Origin: Haliscomenobacter sp040403615
GTDB taxonomy: Bacteria > Bacteroidota > Bacteroidia > Chitinophagales > Saprospiraceae
DNA: 64,000 nt
Assembly: GCF_040403615.1 (NCBI RefSeq)
Contig: NZ_JBBAKG010000020.1
Location: 14,687-78,686, forward strand
Reading direction: 5' to 3'
Part shown: piece by piece, positions 1 to 8,779 of the stretch
Numbering within the stretch: the first letter of the stretch is position 1
How the letters are laid out: each line of letters opens with the position of its first letter
Translations under genes and position numbers: made by a program
Notes under the pieces: generated by a model
Told to the model about the DNA's origin: nothing
What the model saw: the letters and a program-made list of their open reading frames with translations, nothing else
Database searches by the model: none

Positions 1-442
1 CAGCAATCTCAAATCTGAAGGCTGGAAAAGCCTGCATAATTTTCGTCATCTGGCTCAATTCCGTCTGCATCGCAGGCAGTACTTGGGATTTGTCTTTTTC
101 AAAATTGAGGGTTTTAAATAAAAATACTTCCATTCGAAGTTTTTTACCCGCACGAATGGCCTGATACAATCTGTCTGGTGCCGAACCTGGATCAAATTTC
201 AAAAACGCCAAACTATCCAGCGTTTTGATGGTTTTCTCTTCGACGCGATTTTCTTCTGCTTCAGCGATGGCCTTGGTTTCATTCACCATGGCTTCGATGG
301 CGGTAAGGGGATCTTCTTCTACTTTGGCATTTTCTTTTGCGGTGGGGTTCTGGCAAGCAGTCATCACCAGCAAGATGCCGCCAAGGGTTACCGAAAATTG
401 GATGCACTGAGGCAAAAACAACTTAAATTGACGCTTTGTCAT
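1..442 (-). CDS. OmpA-family lipoprotein, C-terminus beyond window (partial)
   Basis: The frame opens at ATG 440-442 and runs off the left edge without a stop, giving 147 codons. Residues 1-30 look like a lipoprotein signal peptide, with a hydrophobic run ending in VMTAC so that Cys30 would be lipidated. An acidic, Glu/Ala-rich linker follows. The visible end, with NFEKDKSQVLPAMQTELSQM about residues 115-134, resembles the start of an OmpA-like peptidoglycan-binding domain (a beta strand ending in an F, then a spaced helix). Inferred role: outer-membrane-anchored peptidoglycan contact. It is divergent from uvrA. The domain call rests on an incomplete domain. Confidence 0.68.
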   Translation of the reverse strand, partial: MTKRQFKLFLPQCIQFSVTLGGILLVMTACQNPTAKENAKVEEDPLTAIEAMVNETKAIAEAEENRVEEKTIKTLDSLAFLKFDPGSAPDRLYQAIRAGKKLRMEVFLFKTLNFEKDKSQVLPAMQTELSQMTKIMQAFPAFRFEIA

Positions 443-588
443 ATCAGGATACTTTGTTGACAATTAAGAAACGTTTTTTTTGAGCAAAGTAATTTTTTAT
501 GTCATACTTAGTGAGCAAAAAATTTAAACAAACATCTATTTAAAATCATTCTCTTTTAAAAAGAAATGATTTAAGTTTTATTTTTGCA

Positions 589-596
589 CTTTAAGT
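589..596 (+). promoter_or_regulatory. -7 element of a Bacteroidota promoter for uvrA
   Basis: TATTTTTG matches the Bacteroidota -7 consensus TAnnTTTG exactly. No good TTTG -33 box is seen at the usual spacing. Transcription would start near 603, so an upstream in-frame start at 604 would be almost leaderless; the ATG at 676 is the better start. Confidence 0.45.
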
Positions 597-616
597 TTTA
601 CGGTTGCTTCGGCTAC

Positions 617-646
617 GCTCAGCAACCTTAGGCTCAGCAACCTTAG
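617..646. repeat. 15-bp perfect tandem duplication in the uvrA leader
   Basis: GCTCAGCAACCTTAG occurs twice head to tail (617-631 and 632-646). The first copy also pairs with an upstream arm: GGTTGCT at 602-608 is the reverse complement of AGCAACC at 621-627. A hairpin could therefore form in the 5' leader, with either copy as its 3' arm. Confidence 0.85.
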
Positions 647-675
647 AACTTAAAACCCCAAAACTCAAAAATGGC

Positions 676-3522
676 ATGTCAAATCAAACCAACGGAATAG
701 ACCATCAGGAATACATTGAAGTGATTGGAGCCCGCGAGCACAACCTCAAGGACATCGATGTGCGCATTCCCCGCAACAAGCTGGTGGTAATTACCGGCAT
801 CAGCGGCAGCGGCAAGTCTTCTCTTGCTTTTGACACCATTTACGCAGAGGGGCAACGGCGCTATATGGAAACCCTTTCCGCGTATGCCCGTCAATTTATT
901 GGGGAAATGGAACGCCCAGATGTAGAACGCATCAATGGCTTGAGTCCGGTTATTTCCATCGAACAAAAAACTACAGGCCGCAACCCGCGCTCAACGGTAG
1001 GTACCATCACTGAAATTTACGATTTTTTGCGTTTGTTGTATGCCCGAATTGGTGAGGCTTATTCTTATGCTTCTGGCAAAAAAATGGAGCGCTTCAGCGA
1101 GGAGCAAATGCGCGAGCGCCTGCTGGTCGATTATGCCAATAAAAAAGTATCCCTGTTGGCCCCCATGGTGCGGGGGCGCAAAGGACATTACCGCGAGTTG
1201 TTTGAGCAAGTTCGCAAGCAAGGATTCACCAAAATCCGGGTGGATGGCGAAATTTTGGACGTAGTGCCCGATATGCAGGCCGACCGCTATAAAGTCCACG
1301 ACATAGAGGTTGTGGTGGATCGAATCAGCATCAATCCCCAAAATCCGGGGCGCTTGTTTGAATCGCTGGCTTCTTCTCTCAAAATTGGCAATGGCGTAGT
1401 GATGATCCTGGACATGGACACCCAACGGATGACGACCTACAGCAAACACTTGTTCGATTTTGATTCGGGGGTCTCATACGAAGAGCCTTCTCCCAATACG
1501 TTTTCTTTCAACTCTCCCTACGGCGCCTGCCCAACCTGCAATGGCCTGGGATTTGTGAATCAGGTGGATGTAGACAAAGTCATTCCCGATCCAAGCAAAA
1601 GTATCAGCGATGGAGGTTTTGCGCCCTTGGGCGAATTGCGCGAAAACCTGTCTTTCAAACAACTTAAAATCATCGCCAAAGAATTCAAATTCGCACTGAC
1701 TACGCCGATCAAAGACATTCCCCAAGCAGCCATGGACATCATTTTGCACGGGGGGGGCAAAAACCTGGCGATAAAACTGGGGGCAGGAAACGATGAAGAT
1801 GCGATTTACAACCTGGCGCATGAGGGCCTGCTCAAAATGATGGGCCGCTGGTACGATGAAACAACCTCCGAAAAAATGCGGCTTTGGGCCGAAGAATTCA
1901 TGACCATCAATGAATGCCCGGAATGTCACGGATTTCGCTTGCGCAAAGAATCCTTGCACTATCGGGTACACGACCGACACATCGGTGAGTTGGCCAGTAT
2001 GGACATTGCCGAGTTGGTCACCTGGATGGACGGACTCAACGTTTTTCTCAACGACCGGCAGCAGGTCATTGCCAAAGATGTACTCAAGGAAATCAGCCTG
2101 CGCCTGGGCTTTTTGATGCACGTGGGGCTGGAATACCTTACGTTGAATCGCGCTTCTCGTACCCTTTCGGGTGGAGAATCTCAACGCATTCGTCTGGCCA
2201 CTCAAATTGGTTCGCAACTCACCGGGGTTACCTACATCCTGGACGAACCGAGCATTGGACTGCACCAACGCGACAACCAAAAGCTCATCGAAGCCCTGCA
2301 ACAATTGAGCAGTATTGGCAATACCGTATTGGTTGTTGAGCACGACAAAGACATCATGATGGCTTCCGATTACCTGCTCGATTTGGGGCCTGGGGCCGGC
2401 AAACACGGTGGAGAATTGGTTGCCGAAGGCAAGCCACATACTTTTTTGAAAAAACATACCCTCACCTCGGAATACCTCAGCAACCGGCGCAGCATCGAGG
2501 TGCCCAAAAAACGCCGTGAGGGAACCGGGCAGGTACTGGAATTGATCGGAGCAAAAGGCAACAACCTGAAAAACGTGTCGATCAGCATTCCCCTGGGCAC
2601 ATTTTCCTGTGTAACGGGGGTTTCGGGCAGCGGAAAATCAACCTTGATCAACGAGACCTTATACCCCATTTTGAGGCAGTACATCTACAAGAGCCTCAAG
2701 CCTCCGATGCCTTACCAAGAAATCAAGGGCCTGGAATATTTGGACAAAGTCATTGAAATTGATCAATCGCCAATTGGACGCACGCCGCGCTCCAATCCGG
2801 CTACCTATACTGGTTTATTCACCGACATCCGCAATATTTTTGCGGGATTGCCGGAGGCCAAAATACGCGGCTACAAACCCGGTCGCTTTTCTTTCAACGT
2901 CAAAGGGGGGCGCTGCGAAGTGTGCGAAGGTTCGGGCATGCGGGTGATAGAAATGAATTTTTTGCCCGATGTATACGTCCACTGCGAAAATTGCCTGGGA
3001 CGGCGCTACAACCGCGAAACCCTCGAAGTGCTATACAAAGGCAAATCCATCAACGATGTGCTGGACATGCCCGTAAGTGAAGGGGTTGAATTTTTTAAAA
3101 ATATTCCAAAAATCTACCGCAAACTCAAAACCCTGGAGGAAGTAGGCTTGGGGTACATCACTCTGGGCCAGCAAGCAACTACCCTTTCAGGTGGTGAGGC
3201 CCAGCGGGTAAAATTGGCGGAAGAATTGTCCAAACGCGATACAGGCCGCACCATCTATATCCTGGACGAACCCACTACGGGGCTACATTTTGAAGACATC
3301 CGGCATTTGCTGGAGGTACTCAACAAGTTGGTCGAACGGGGAAATACCGTACTCGTCATCGAGCACAATATGGACGTGATCAAAGTAGCAGATTACGTGA
3401 TCGACATGGGCTTGGAAGGTGGCCAAAGAGGTGGAGATGTGGTGTGTACAGGTACGCCTGAGCAAATTGCCAAGCACAAAAAAAGCCACACCGGGCGGTT
3501 TTTGAAATTGGAGTTGAAGTAA
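676..3522 (+). CDS. uvrA: UvrABC excinuclease subunit A
   Basis: Damage-recognition ATPase of nucleotide excision repair, acting as a dimer with UvrB; 948 residues, normal for the family. Two ABC ATPase modules are visible: Walker A GISGSGKS at 41-48 and GVSGSGKS near 648-655, with signature motifs LSGGESQR and LSGGEAQR. Zinc ligands are present, including C747-x2-C750 with C770-x2-C773, and CPTCNGLG in the first half. The start at MSNQTNG (676) is preferred to an in-frame codon at 604, because the extra 24 residues come from the repeated leader and would begin at the predicted transcription start. Stand-alone gene, divergent from the lipoprotein gene. Confidence 0.97.
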   Translation: MSNQTNGIDHQEYIEVIGAREHNLKDIDVRIPRNKLVVITGISGSGKSSLAFDTIYAEGQRRYMETLSAYARQFIGEMERPDVERINGLSPVISIEQKTTGRNPRSTVGTITEIYDFLRLLYARIGEAYSYASGKKMERFSEEQMRERLLVDYANKKVSLLAPMVRGRKGHYRELFEQVRKQGFTKIRVDGEILDVVPDMQADRYKVHDIEVVVDRISINPQNPGRLFESLASSLKIGNGVVMILDMDTQRMTTYSKHLFDFDSGVSYEEPSPNTFSFNSPYGACPTCNGLGFVNQVDVDKVIPDPSKSISDGGFAPLGELRENLSFKQLKIIAKEFKFALTTPIKDIPQAAMDIILHGGGKNLAIKLGAGNDEDAIYNLAHEGLLKMMGRWYDETTSEKMRLWAEEFMTINECPECHGFRLRKESLHYRVHDRHIGELASMDIAELVTWMDGLNVFLNDRQQVIAKDVLKEISLRLGFLMHVGLEYLTLNRASRTLSGGESQRIRLATQIGSQLTGVTYILDEPSIGLHQRDNQKLIEALQQLSSIGNTVLVVEHDKDIMMASDYLLDLGPGAGKHGGELVAEGKPHTFLKKHTLTSEYLSNRRSIEVPKKRREGTGQVLELIGAKGNNLKNVSISIPLGTFSCVTGVSGSGKSTLINETLYPILRQYIYKSLKPPMPYQEIKGLEYLDKVIEIDQSPIGRTPRSNPATYTGLFTDIRNIFAGLPEAKIRGYKPGRFSFNVKGGRCEVCEGSGMRVIEMNFLPDVYVHCENCLGRRYNRETLEVLYKGKSINDVLDMPVSEGVEFFKNIPKIYRKLKTLEEVGLGYITLGQQATTLSGGEAQRVKLAEELSKRDTGRTIYILDEPTTGLHFEDIRHLLEVLNKLVERGNTVLVIEHNMDVIKVADYVIDMGLEGGQRGGDVVCTGTPEQIAKHKKSHTGRFLKLELK

Positions 3523-3543
3523 TCCGTCAAAAAACTATACTTT

Positions 3544-4608
3544 TCAATGTGCCCCCAAGCTGAGGTATTGGGTAAGAATGCGCTGTAAATCTGACTCTTG
3601 CGCTTGGATAGATTGGTAAAGTGCCATTTGGTTTCGCGCCCGCACAAGGTTGTGTTCGGGGTAACGCACCTTGTAATATTGATCGCCATTGAGGTAATCG
3701 CCCAAAAAGCGCATCATTTGTTCCAAAATGATCCAAAATGCCCCCTGCAATAAATTATCCCTTTCCACAGGAGTAAGTGCAGCTTGAATGGTTGGCACAA
3801 AACCCTGAACCAGCCCTTTGAACAAAGGCATTTCCAGATGGACTTTGCTGGTATCGGGTTCGTCTTCTGAAAAACTGGGGGTCATGCTGCGCACCATATC
3901 TCCAAAATCCGACAGAAAACTTCCGGCCTGGATGGTATCCCAATCGATGAGTGCTACCGCCTCACCGCTGTGTTGGTCAAAGAGCACATTGGCAATCTTG
4001 GGATCGTTGTGTACAACGCGCAAAGGCAAGCCCAAATGCTGGATTTTTTCAAAAACCCTGGCTTCGCGTTTTACAAATTCAACTTCGGCCTGAACGTCCG
4101 ACAATCGAGCTGCCAAATTGTGTTGCACTGCACTTAAAAAATGCTGGTAGCGACTAAGGCTATCGTGAAAACCCGGCAAGGCATCTTGTACCTCTTGTGG
4201 ATCGAGATCTGACAATCCACACAAAAAAGTGCCAACTGCACTCCCTGCCTGGCGTGCCTGAGCAGGGGTTTCGGCACGTTCGATGGCTATGGTATTCGCT
4301 AAATATTCCACAGCTCTCCAACAATGGCCTTCTTCATCAAACAAATATCCTTGTCCATCGATGCCTGGAAAAAGATTGGGCAAATGGAGCTTGAGGTCTT
4401 TGCTGCGCAAATGCGACAAAACCACCCGGTAATTGTGCATGATGCGCTCAGGATATGGAAAAACCGTTGAATTGATGCGCTGTAAAACTACCTTTTCTCC
4501 CTCCGCTGAAGTCCCCAACCAGGTATCGTTGATGTTGCCATTGCCCAGAGGGCTGAGTTGTAAATCTTCAGGAAATTCAAAATAGGAAAAAACGGTAGCT
4601 GATGGCAT
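3544..4608 (-). CDS. Phosphotransferase of the aminoglycoside/sugar anomeric kinase (APH) superfamily
   Basis: 354-residue kinase-fold protein. The catalytic loop HNDPKIANVLFD matches the H-x-D-x-K-x2-N Brenner motif of APH-type kinases, and LIDWD supplies the metal-binding Asp. Family knowledge: such proteins include N-acetylhexosamine 1-kinase (NahK/LnpB), choline and aminoglycoside kinases. It lies 42 bp downstream of a sugar-1-phosphate nucleotidyltransferase on the same strand. Inference: the pair may phosphorylate a free sugar at C1 and then activate it to a nucleotide sugar. The substrate cannot be read from sequence. An antibiotic-resistance role is unlikely given this context. Confidence 0.78.
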   Translation of the reverse strand: MPSATVFSYFEFPEDLQLSPLGNGNINDTWLGTSAEGEKVVLQRINSTVFPYPERIMHNYRVVLSHLRSKDLKLHLPNLFPGIDGQGYLFDEEGHCWRAVEYLANTIAIERAETPAQARQAGSAVGTFLCGLSDLDPQEVQDALPGFHDSLSRYQHFLSAVQHNLAARLSDVQAEVEFVKREARVFEKIQHLGLPLRVVHNDPKIANVLFDQHSGEAVALIDWDTIQAGSFLSDFGDMVRSMTPSFSEDEPDTSKVHLEMPLFKGLVQGFVPTIQAALTPVERDNLLQGAFWIILEQMMRFLGDYLNGDQYYKVRYPEHNLVRARNQMALYQSIQAQESDLQRILTQYLSLGAH

Positions 4609-4650
4609 GGAGGTATTGGTTAGTAGGCAAAAGACTGAATGAGTACAAAA

Positions 4651-5565
4651 TTAGTTGGCAAGCCCTGTCCACAAATCTTGTGGATACCGGCCTTCGGCAA
4701 TGAATTGCTCAAAAGCACGGGTCACCGTTGCGCGGTCTTCCTGGTAGGTTACACCGTACCACAAGTCCTGACTCGGCAACAAAGTAACTTTCACTCCCTG
4801 GTGGTTCATCATGTTGTTGACCGCGGTAGGGATGTAAAATTCGGCTTTGGGATTGCTCCAGTTGTCTTGCACAAACTGCACAAAATCTTGCCGAAGTGAC
4901 TCAAAAACATTGGCATGAAAACCCCAAAAATTCATGGATACATAGGTTTCGTCTGGCAAAGCAACTTTTTGTCCCTGGTCTTCGAAGCAGATGCGTTGGT
5001 CTTCTTCCCGATTGATTTTGGTGCGTTCGGTTACACTTAGTAATGTGAATTGGACATCCACTTCACAAACACCGCGAGAAACGAAACCATTTTCCGAGAG
5101 GGTATTGGCCAAAACATAACCGATCATGCAAAAATGCTGAGGCGTACAATCGGATTGTAAAAAACGCGCCATAGAACGAAATCCATCTACGCCATAATAG
5201 TCATCGGCATTGATGACCGCGAATGGTTCCTTGATGGCTTGATAAGCAACCAGAATGGCATGACCAGTGCCCCAAGGTTTTTCGCGGTGTGGAAAAGCTG
5301 AAACGCCTTCAATGGGGGTATAAAACCCCTGGTATACAAAGTCGACTTCAACATATTGGGACAACTTATTCCCAATTTTTTCCATAAAAGCAGCTTCGAT
5401 CTCCTTGCGGATCACGAATACCACTTTTCCAAAACCGGCCTGAATGGCGTCATAAATGGAGTATTCCAATAAGATTTCGCCGTTTGGGCCTACACCATCA
5501 ATTTGCTTCAAGCCACCGTAGCGACTGCCCATGCCTGCGGCCAGTATTAAAAGTGTCGGTTTCAT
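4651..5565 (-). CDS. Sugar-1-phosphate nucleotidyltransferase
   Basis: 304 residues with the N-terminal nucleotide-binding signature LAAGMGSRYGGLKQID and, around residue 105, the NADDYYG metal-binding Asp region typical of NTP-transferase folds. It would transfer NMP to a sugar-1-phosphate to give an NDP-sugar. It lacks a left-handed beta-helix extension, unlike the second nucleotidyltransferase at 10469-11476. It is followed by the APH-type kinase gene after 42 bp, probably in one operon. Such kinase/nucleotidyltransferase pairs serve sugar salvage in other bacteria; that role here is inference. Confidence 0.82.
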   Translation of the reverse strand: MKPTLLILAAGMGSRYGGLKQIDGVGPNGEILLEYSIYDAIQAGFGKVVFVIRKEIEAAFMEKIGNKLSQYVEVDFVYQGFYTPIEGVSAFPHREKPWGTGHAILVAYQAIKEPFAVINADDYYGVDGFRSMARFLQSDCTPQHFCMIGYVLANTLSENGFVSRGVCEVDVQFTLLSVTERTKINREEDQRICFEDQGQKVALPDETYVSMNFWGFHANVFESLRQDFVQFVQDNWSNPKAEFYIPTAVNNMMNHQGVKVTLLPSQDLWYGVTYQEDRATVTRAFEQFIAEGRYPQDLWTGLAN

Positions 5566-5673
5566 GCTAGCTGTTGGTTTCCATAAATTTCTTTATGGGT
5601 TTCGTTTTGGAATGGGATAAAATTAGTGTTTTTTATTATAACATAAAAAAATTAGTATAACGCGAAAAATCAC

Positions 5674-6683
5674 TTACCACTGTCGTGACTGATAAGGATA
5701 ACGAATATGGTATTGTTCTTTCACCATTTTGAGTAATTTTTCCCTCAATTCATCTACTCCTTCTCGGCTCAAAGCTGAAAGCAACACATTGTCATGTGCA
5801 AACAGGTGCTTGAGGTTGCCCCNNNNNNNNNNNNNNNNNNNNNNNNNNNNNNNNNNNNNNNNNNNNNNNNNNNNNNNNNNNNNNNNNNNNNNNNNNNNNN
5901 NNNNNNNNNNNNNNNNNNNNNNGCCACTTTTCGCACGGTGGTATCCAGGGTAGCGAAGAGTTTGTTTTCGGCAAAAACTTCGGATTTGGCCAACAAATTC
6001 ATCAAAGTAGACTTGCCTACGTTGGTGTAGCCCACCAGCGATACTCGAATCAATTCGCCCCGGTTTTTGCGTTGGGTGGTGGCTTGTCGGTCAATGACCT
6101 TGAGCTTTTCTTTGAGCAAGGCAATTTTATCCCGAATGATTCGGCGGTCTGTTTCAATTTCTTTTTCACCGGGTCCTCGCATACCGATACCCCCACGCTG
6201 GCGCTCCAAGTGCGTCCAGAGGCCCCGCAATCGAGGCAGCAAGTATTGCATTTGTGCCAGTTCGACCTGGGTTTTGGCCTGGGCTGTTTGAGCACGGGTA
6301 GCAAAGATATCCAGAATCAAGCTACTACGGTCGATGATTTTGACCTTGAGCGCTTCTTCCAGAGCATTGGTTTGCTTGCCCGTAAGGTCATCGTCAAAGA
6401 TGACCATCGAAATTTCTTCGTGGCGCTCGATGTAATCGGCTATTTCCTGCAATTTTCCTTTTCCGATATAGGTACGCGGATCAGATGCATCCAATTTTTG
6501 GGTGTACCGTTTTATCGACACTGCACCAGCCGTGAGTGCCAAAAATTCGAGTTCGTCCAGGTACTCTTCTACCAGTTCTTCCGTCTGCGTTTTGTGAATA
6601 ACGCCAATCAGCAAGGCAAATTCCGCTTCCTGCACAATGCCTTTTTTCCGCTGTTCTCCACCTACATTCCACTCGTTTGCCAT
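5674..6683 (-). CDS. hflX: Ribosome-associated GTPase HflX, interrupted by an assembly gap
   Basis: HflX splits stalled or hibernating ribosomes using GTP. The N-terminal part (253 codons) has the HflX domain, the glycine-rich RGGIGMRGPGEKEIETDRR region and the G1 loop GYTNVGKST. The N-run at 5823-5922 removes G3 and G4. On the far side, 49 codons read NVLLSALSREGVDEL (the G5 'SA' motif) and end RQW-TAA at 5674-5676. The two halves are not in one frame across 100 N: 910 known bases require a gap of 3n+2. The start at 6683 lies 4 bp after the EnvC-like stop, so the two are translationally close. Confidence 0.93.
5823..5922. other. Assembly gap (exactly 100 N)
   Basis: One hundred consecutive N. 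The round number marks a placeholder for a gap of unknown length. Compared with other HflX proteins, the missing G3-G4 segment should be roughly 85-95 codons, so the true gap is probably about 250-290 bp. Confidence 0.98.
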
Positions 6684-6687
6684 ATGC

Positions 6688-8025
6688 TTATCGTCTTTCT
6701 AACCAAGAAGCGGGATTGAGTTTTTGCTTGTCCCGCCATACTTCAAAGTGCATTTCCGGTCTTTCAGTTCCCACTTGACCGATTTCTTGTCCGGTGGTCA
6801 CCGATTCGCCTCGTTTGATGTTGATCGAGGCAATATTGGAATACACTGTATAAAAATTGCCGTGCTGAATGATCACGGTGTATTGATATCCATTGATGAA
6901 TTGAGCACCCACAACTTTACCCTCAAAAACTGCCCGAACTTTGCCCGCCGCCTGAGTACCGATATCCAGTCCGCTATTGGATACTTTTACATCCTTGTAC
7001 TTCGGGTGTTGAAAAGTACCAAAACCCTGCACAATCCGTCCTTGATCAACTGGCCAGGACAAGCGGCCTTTTCGCGCTGCAAAAGTGCCGCTGGCGGCCA
7101 GGTCTTCGCTGCTTGGCGGAAGGTTATCTGATTCTGTTGTACCAGATTTTGAGGTTCGATCGAGTCTGTTGCTGTTTACTGCAAGACTGGGGTTGTTGGC
7201 GTTGTTCAGTGCTTCGGCGCTACGGGCTTTCTTGCGTTGGGCCAGCATTTCTTGCTGAATTACATTTTCAATGATTCCATTGAGTTTGTTGTGTGCTTTT
7301 TGGCGGTCAGTGAGTTCCTTAAGCAGTACTTTCTCATCTGCTTTCAGGTTTTTGAGCGCCAGGTTTTTGTCTTGTAATTCTACGCTGAGGGTTTGTTTTT
7401 GTTGTTCTACACCGTTCAGAAGATTTTCTTTTTCGCGAATGCGCTGCTTCAATTGCGTTGTTTTGGCTTGTAGCGTGCTTTGGGTTTCTGCGATCAGCAA
7501 CGCCTGGCGTTTGCGGTAGCGCTGGTATTGACGAATGTATTGCCAACGGCGAATGGCATTGTTGAGGTTGTCGGCAGAGAGCAAAAACATCAAATAGCTT
7601 TGATTGAGTTTTTGGCGCAAGGCCATGCGCAGGGTTTGGGTATATTCCTGCTTCAAACGCAATACATCCTCCTGAAGGGCAATCAACACGTCATTGGTAC
7701 GAGTGATGCTGCTTTCGTTGAATTCAATTTCTTGCTGAAGGTTGCCGATGAGTTGTTCGCGTTTTTTGACCTGGTTTTGAAGCGTTAAAAAAACCTGCAA
7801 GGCCGCATTTTTATCTTTACGCTTTGCCGATAAACGATTGTTGGTTTGATCAATTTCTTCGATCAGTTTTCGGCGCTTGTCTTCGAGGTCTTTGCGCGAT
7901 TGTGCACAAAGAGAATACGGCAAATACCAGGTCAATCCCAATAGCAAGAGGATACGGCCAATGGTTTGTTTACTTGACCCGTTTGAAGCGCTGCGGAATA
8001 TCAAATGGCATTGATATAGGGACAT
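6688..8025 (-). CDS. EnvC-like murein hydrolase activator (coiled coil plus degenerate LytM/M23 domain)
   Basis: 445 residues: a signal sequence (LLLLGLTWYLPYSLCAQ), a long Lys/Glu/Gln-rich coiled coil about residues 45-260, a low-complexity linker, and a C-terminal LytM domain about 320-445. The metal ligands of active LytM enzymes are replaced: the HxGxD His is Asn (NSGLDIG), YAHL reads YSNI, and HLHFE reads EMHFE. This is the pattern of EnvC, which switches on cell-wall amidases during division instead of cutting peptidoglycan. The only ATG (8025) lies 56 nt inside the DUF4292 gene; a downstream non-ATG start is possible. Operonic with DUF4292 upstream and hflX downstream. Confidence 0.88.
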   Translation of the reverse strand: MSLYQCHLIFRSASNGSSKQTIGRILLLLGLTWYLPYSLCAQSRKDLEDKRRKLIEEIDQTNNRLSAKRKDKNAALQVFLTLQNQVKKREQLIGNLQQEIEFNESSITRTNDVLIALQEDVLRLKQEYTQTLRMALRQKLNQSYLMFLLSADNLNNAIRRWQYIRQYQRYRKRQALLIAETQSTLQAKTTQLKQRIREKENLLNGVEQQKQTLSVELQDKNLALKNLKADEKVLLKELTDRQKAHNKLNGIIENVIQQEMLAQRKKARSAEALNNANNPSLAVNSNRLDRTSKSGTTESDNLPPSSEDLAASGTFAARKGRLSWPVDQGRIVQGFGTFQHPKYKDVKVSNSGLDIGTQAAGKVRAVFEGKVVGAQFINGYQYTVIIQHGNFYTVYSNIASINIKRGESVTTGQEIGQVGTERPEMHFEVWRDKQKLNPASWLERR

Positions 8026-8779
8026 TGAGTTCTACCTGTGTGAATTGAATGTTTACTTCAACCTTACCTGTTTCGCGGCTGTCCACCACGAATTTACGAA
8101 GGTACGAAAAATCTTGTTTGTCGTTGGTGGCATTGTATTCTTCCAAGTCCAAATTTAAAGAACGAGTGGCCCCTGGTTCCAAATATTGCAGGTTGCGCAA
8201 ACGCAGGGCACTGGTTTCGATCGACATTTTGACTTCCTTGCCCGAACCAACGTCGCTTAAAAGATAGCGATCACCTTCAGTCGTACTGTTAAATCTGCGG
8301 GACAAGAAAAATGGATTGCCTAAAATTACCTGTTGGATCATCAAGAGGTTTCCTGGCAATTGGTATTCTTTGCTCAGGTGGTCGAGGCCATATACACTGT
8401 ATTCGTTGTTGATGCGATCCAGAATACGTACCGAATCGGCTGTAATCAGGGCACGTGCTACTTCGAAACCCAGTTTGCTCAAGGTAACCCAAACTGCGCT
8501 GTCTTTTTGCATGCGAATTCGGGCATTGCCCGACATGGAGATGTCCTGACTGCGAAAATCGATCTTGGCCTTGGCATCAAACGTTTTGGCTTTGACTTGT
8601 TTGGTTTCCATGCGGCGCACCAATAGTTCGGTTGAACTAAGATTGGCATCCTTATTGCCGAGTTTTTTGGAGGCCCCACAGGAGAATCCCAGCAGGAGAA
8701 CCAGTAGGACAGCAACTGAGTTGATCCAGCTTATTGAAAAAATAGCGTTTTGCCGCTTATTCATGCAATTGTTTTTCAT
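7970..8779 (-). CDS. DUF4292 lipoprotein
   Basis: 269 residues (264 from the alternative ATG at 8764). It has a hydrophobic signal peptide ending in LLGFSC, so it is probably a lipoprotein. The rest fits DUF4292, a Bacteroidota family usually sitting between a TPR gene and an EnvC-like gene, exactly as here. Strands such as AKIDFRSQDISMSGNARIRM suggest a curved beta sheet like those of LolA/LolB lipid-binding proteins; that resemblance is inference. It overlaps the upstream TPR gene by 23 nt and the EnvC-like gene by 56 nt, implying tight co-translation. A role in outer-membrane lipoprotein or wall biogenesis is plausible but unproven. Confidence 0.82.
   Translation of the reverse strand: MKNNCMNKRQNAIFSISWINSVAVLLVLLLGFSCGASKKLGNKDANLSSTELLVRRMETKQVKAKTFDAKAKIDFRSQDISMSGNARIRMQKDSAVWVTLSKLGFEVARALITADSVRILDRINNEYSVYGLDHLSKEYQLPGNLLMIQQVILGNPFFLSRRFNSTTEGDRYLLSDVGSGKEVKMSIETSALRLRNLQYLEPGATRSLNLDLEEYNATNDKQDFSYLRKFVVDSRETGKVEVNIQFTQVELNVPISMPFDIPQRFKRVK

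Noticed and set aside
604..675. In-frame N-terminal extension of UvrA
   Set aside because: Its 24 residues are encoded by the leader repeat, have no family counterpart and would begin at the predicted transcription start.
1474..2457. 327-codon open frame antisense to uvrA
   Set aside because: Shadow of the uvrA reading frame: no protein-like motifs, and the opposite strand is a clear conserved gene.
4646..4653. TAATTTTG as an internal promoter before the kinase gene
   Set aside because: Overlaps the stop of the upstream gene in a tight 42-bp gap and has no -33 box.
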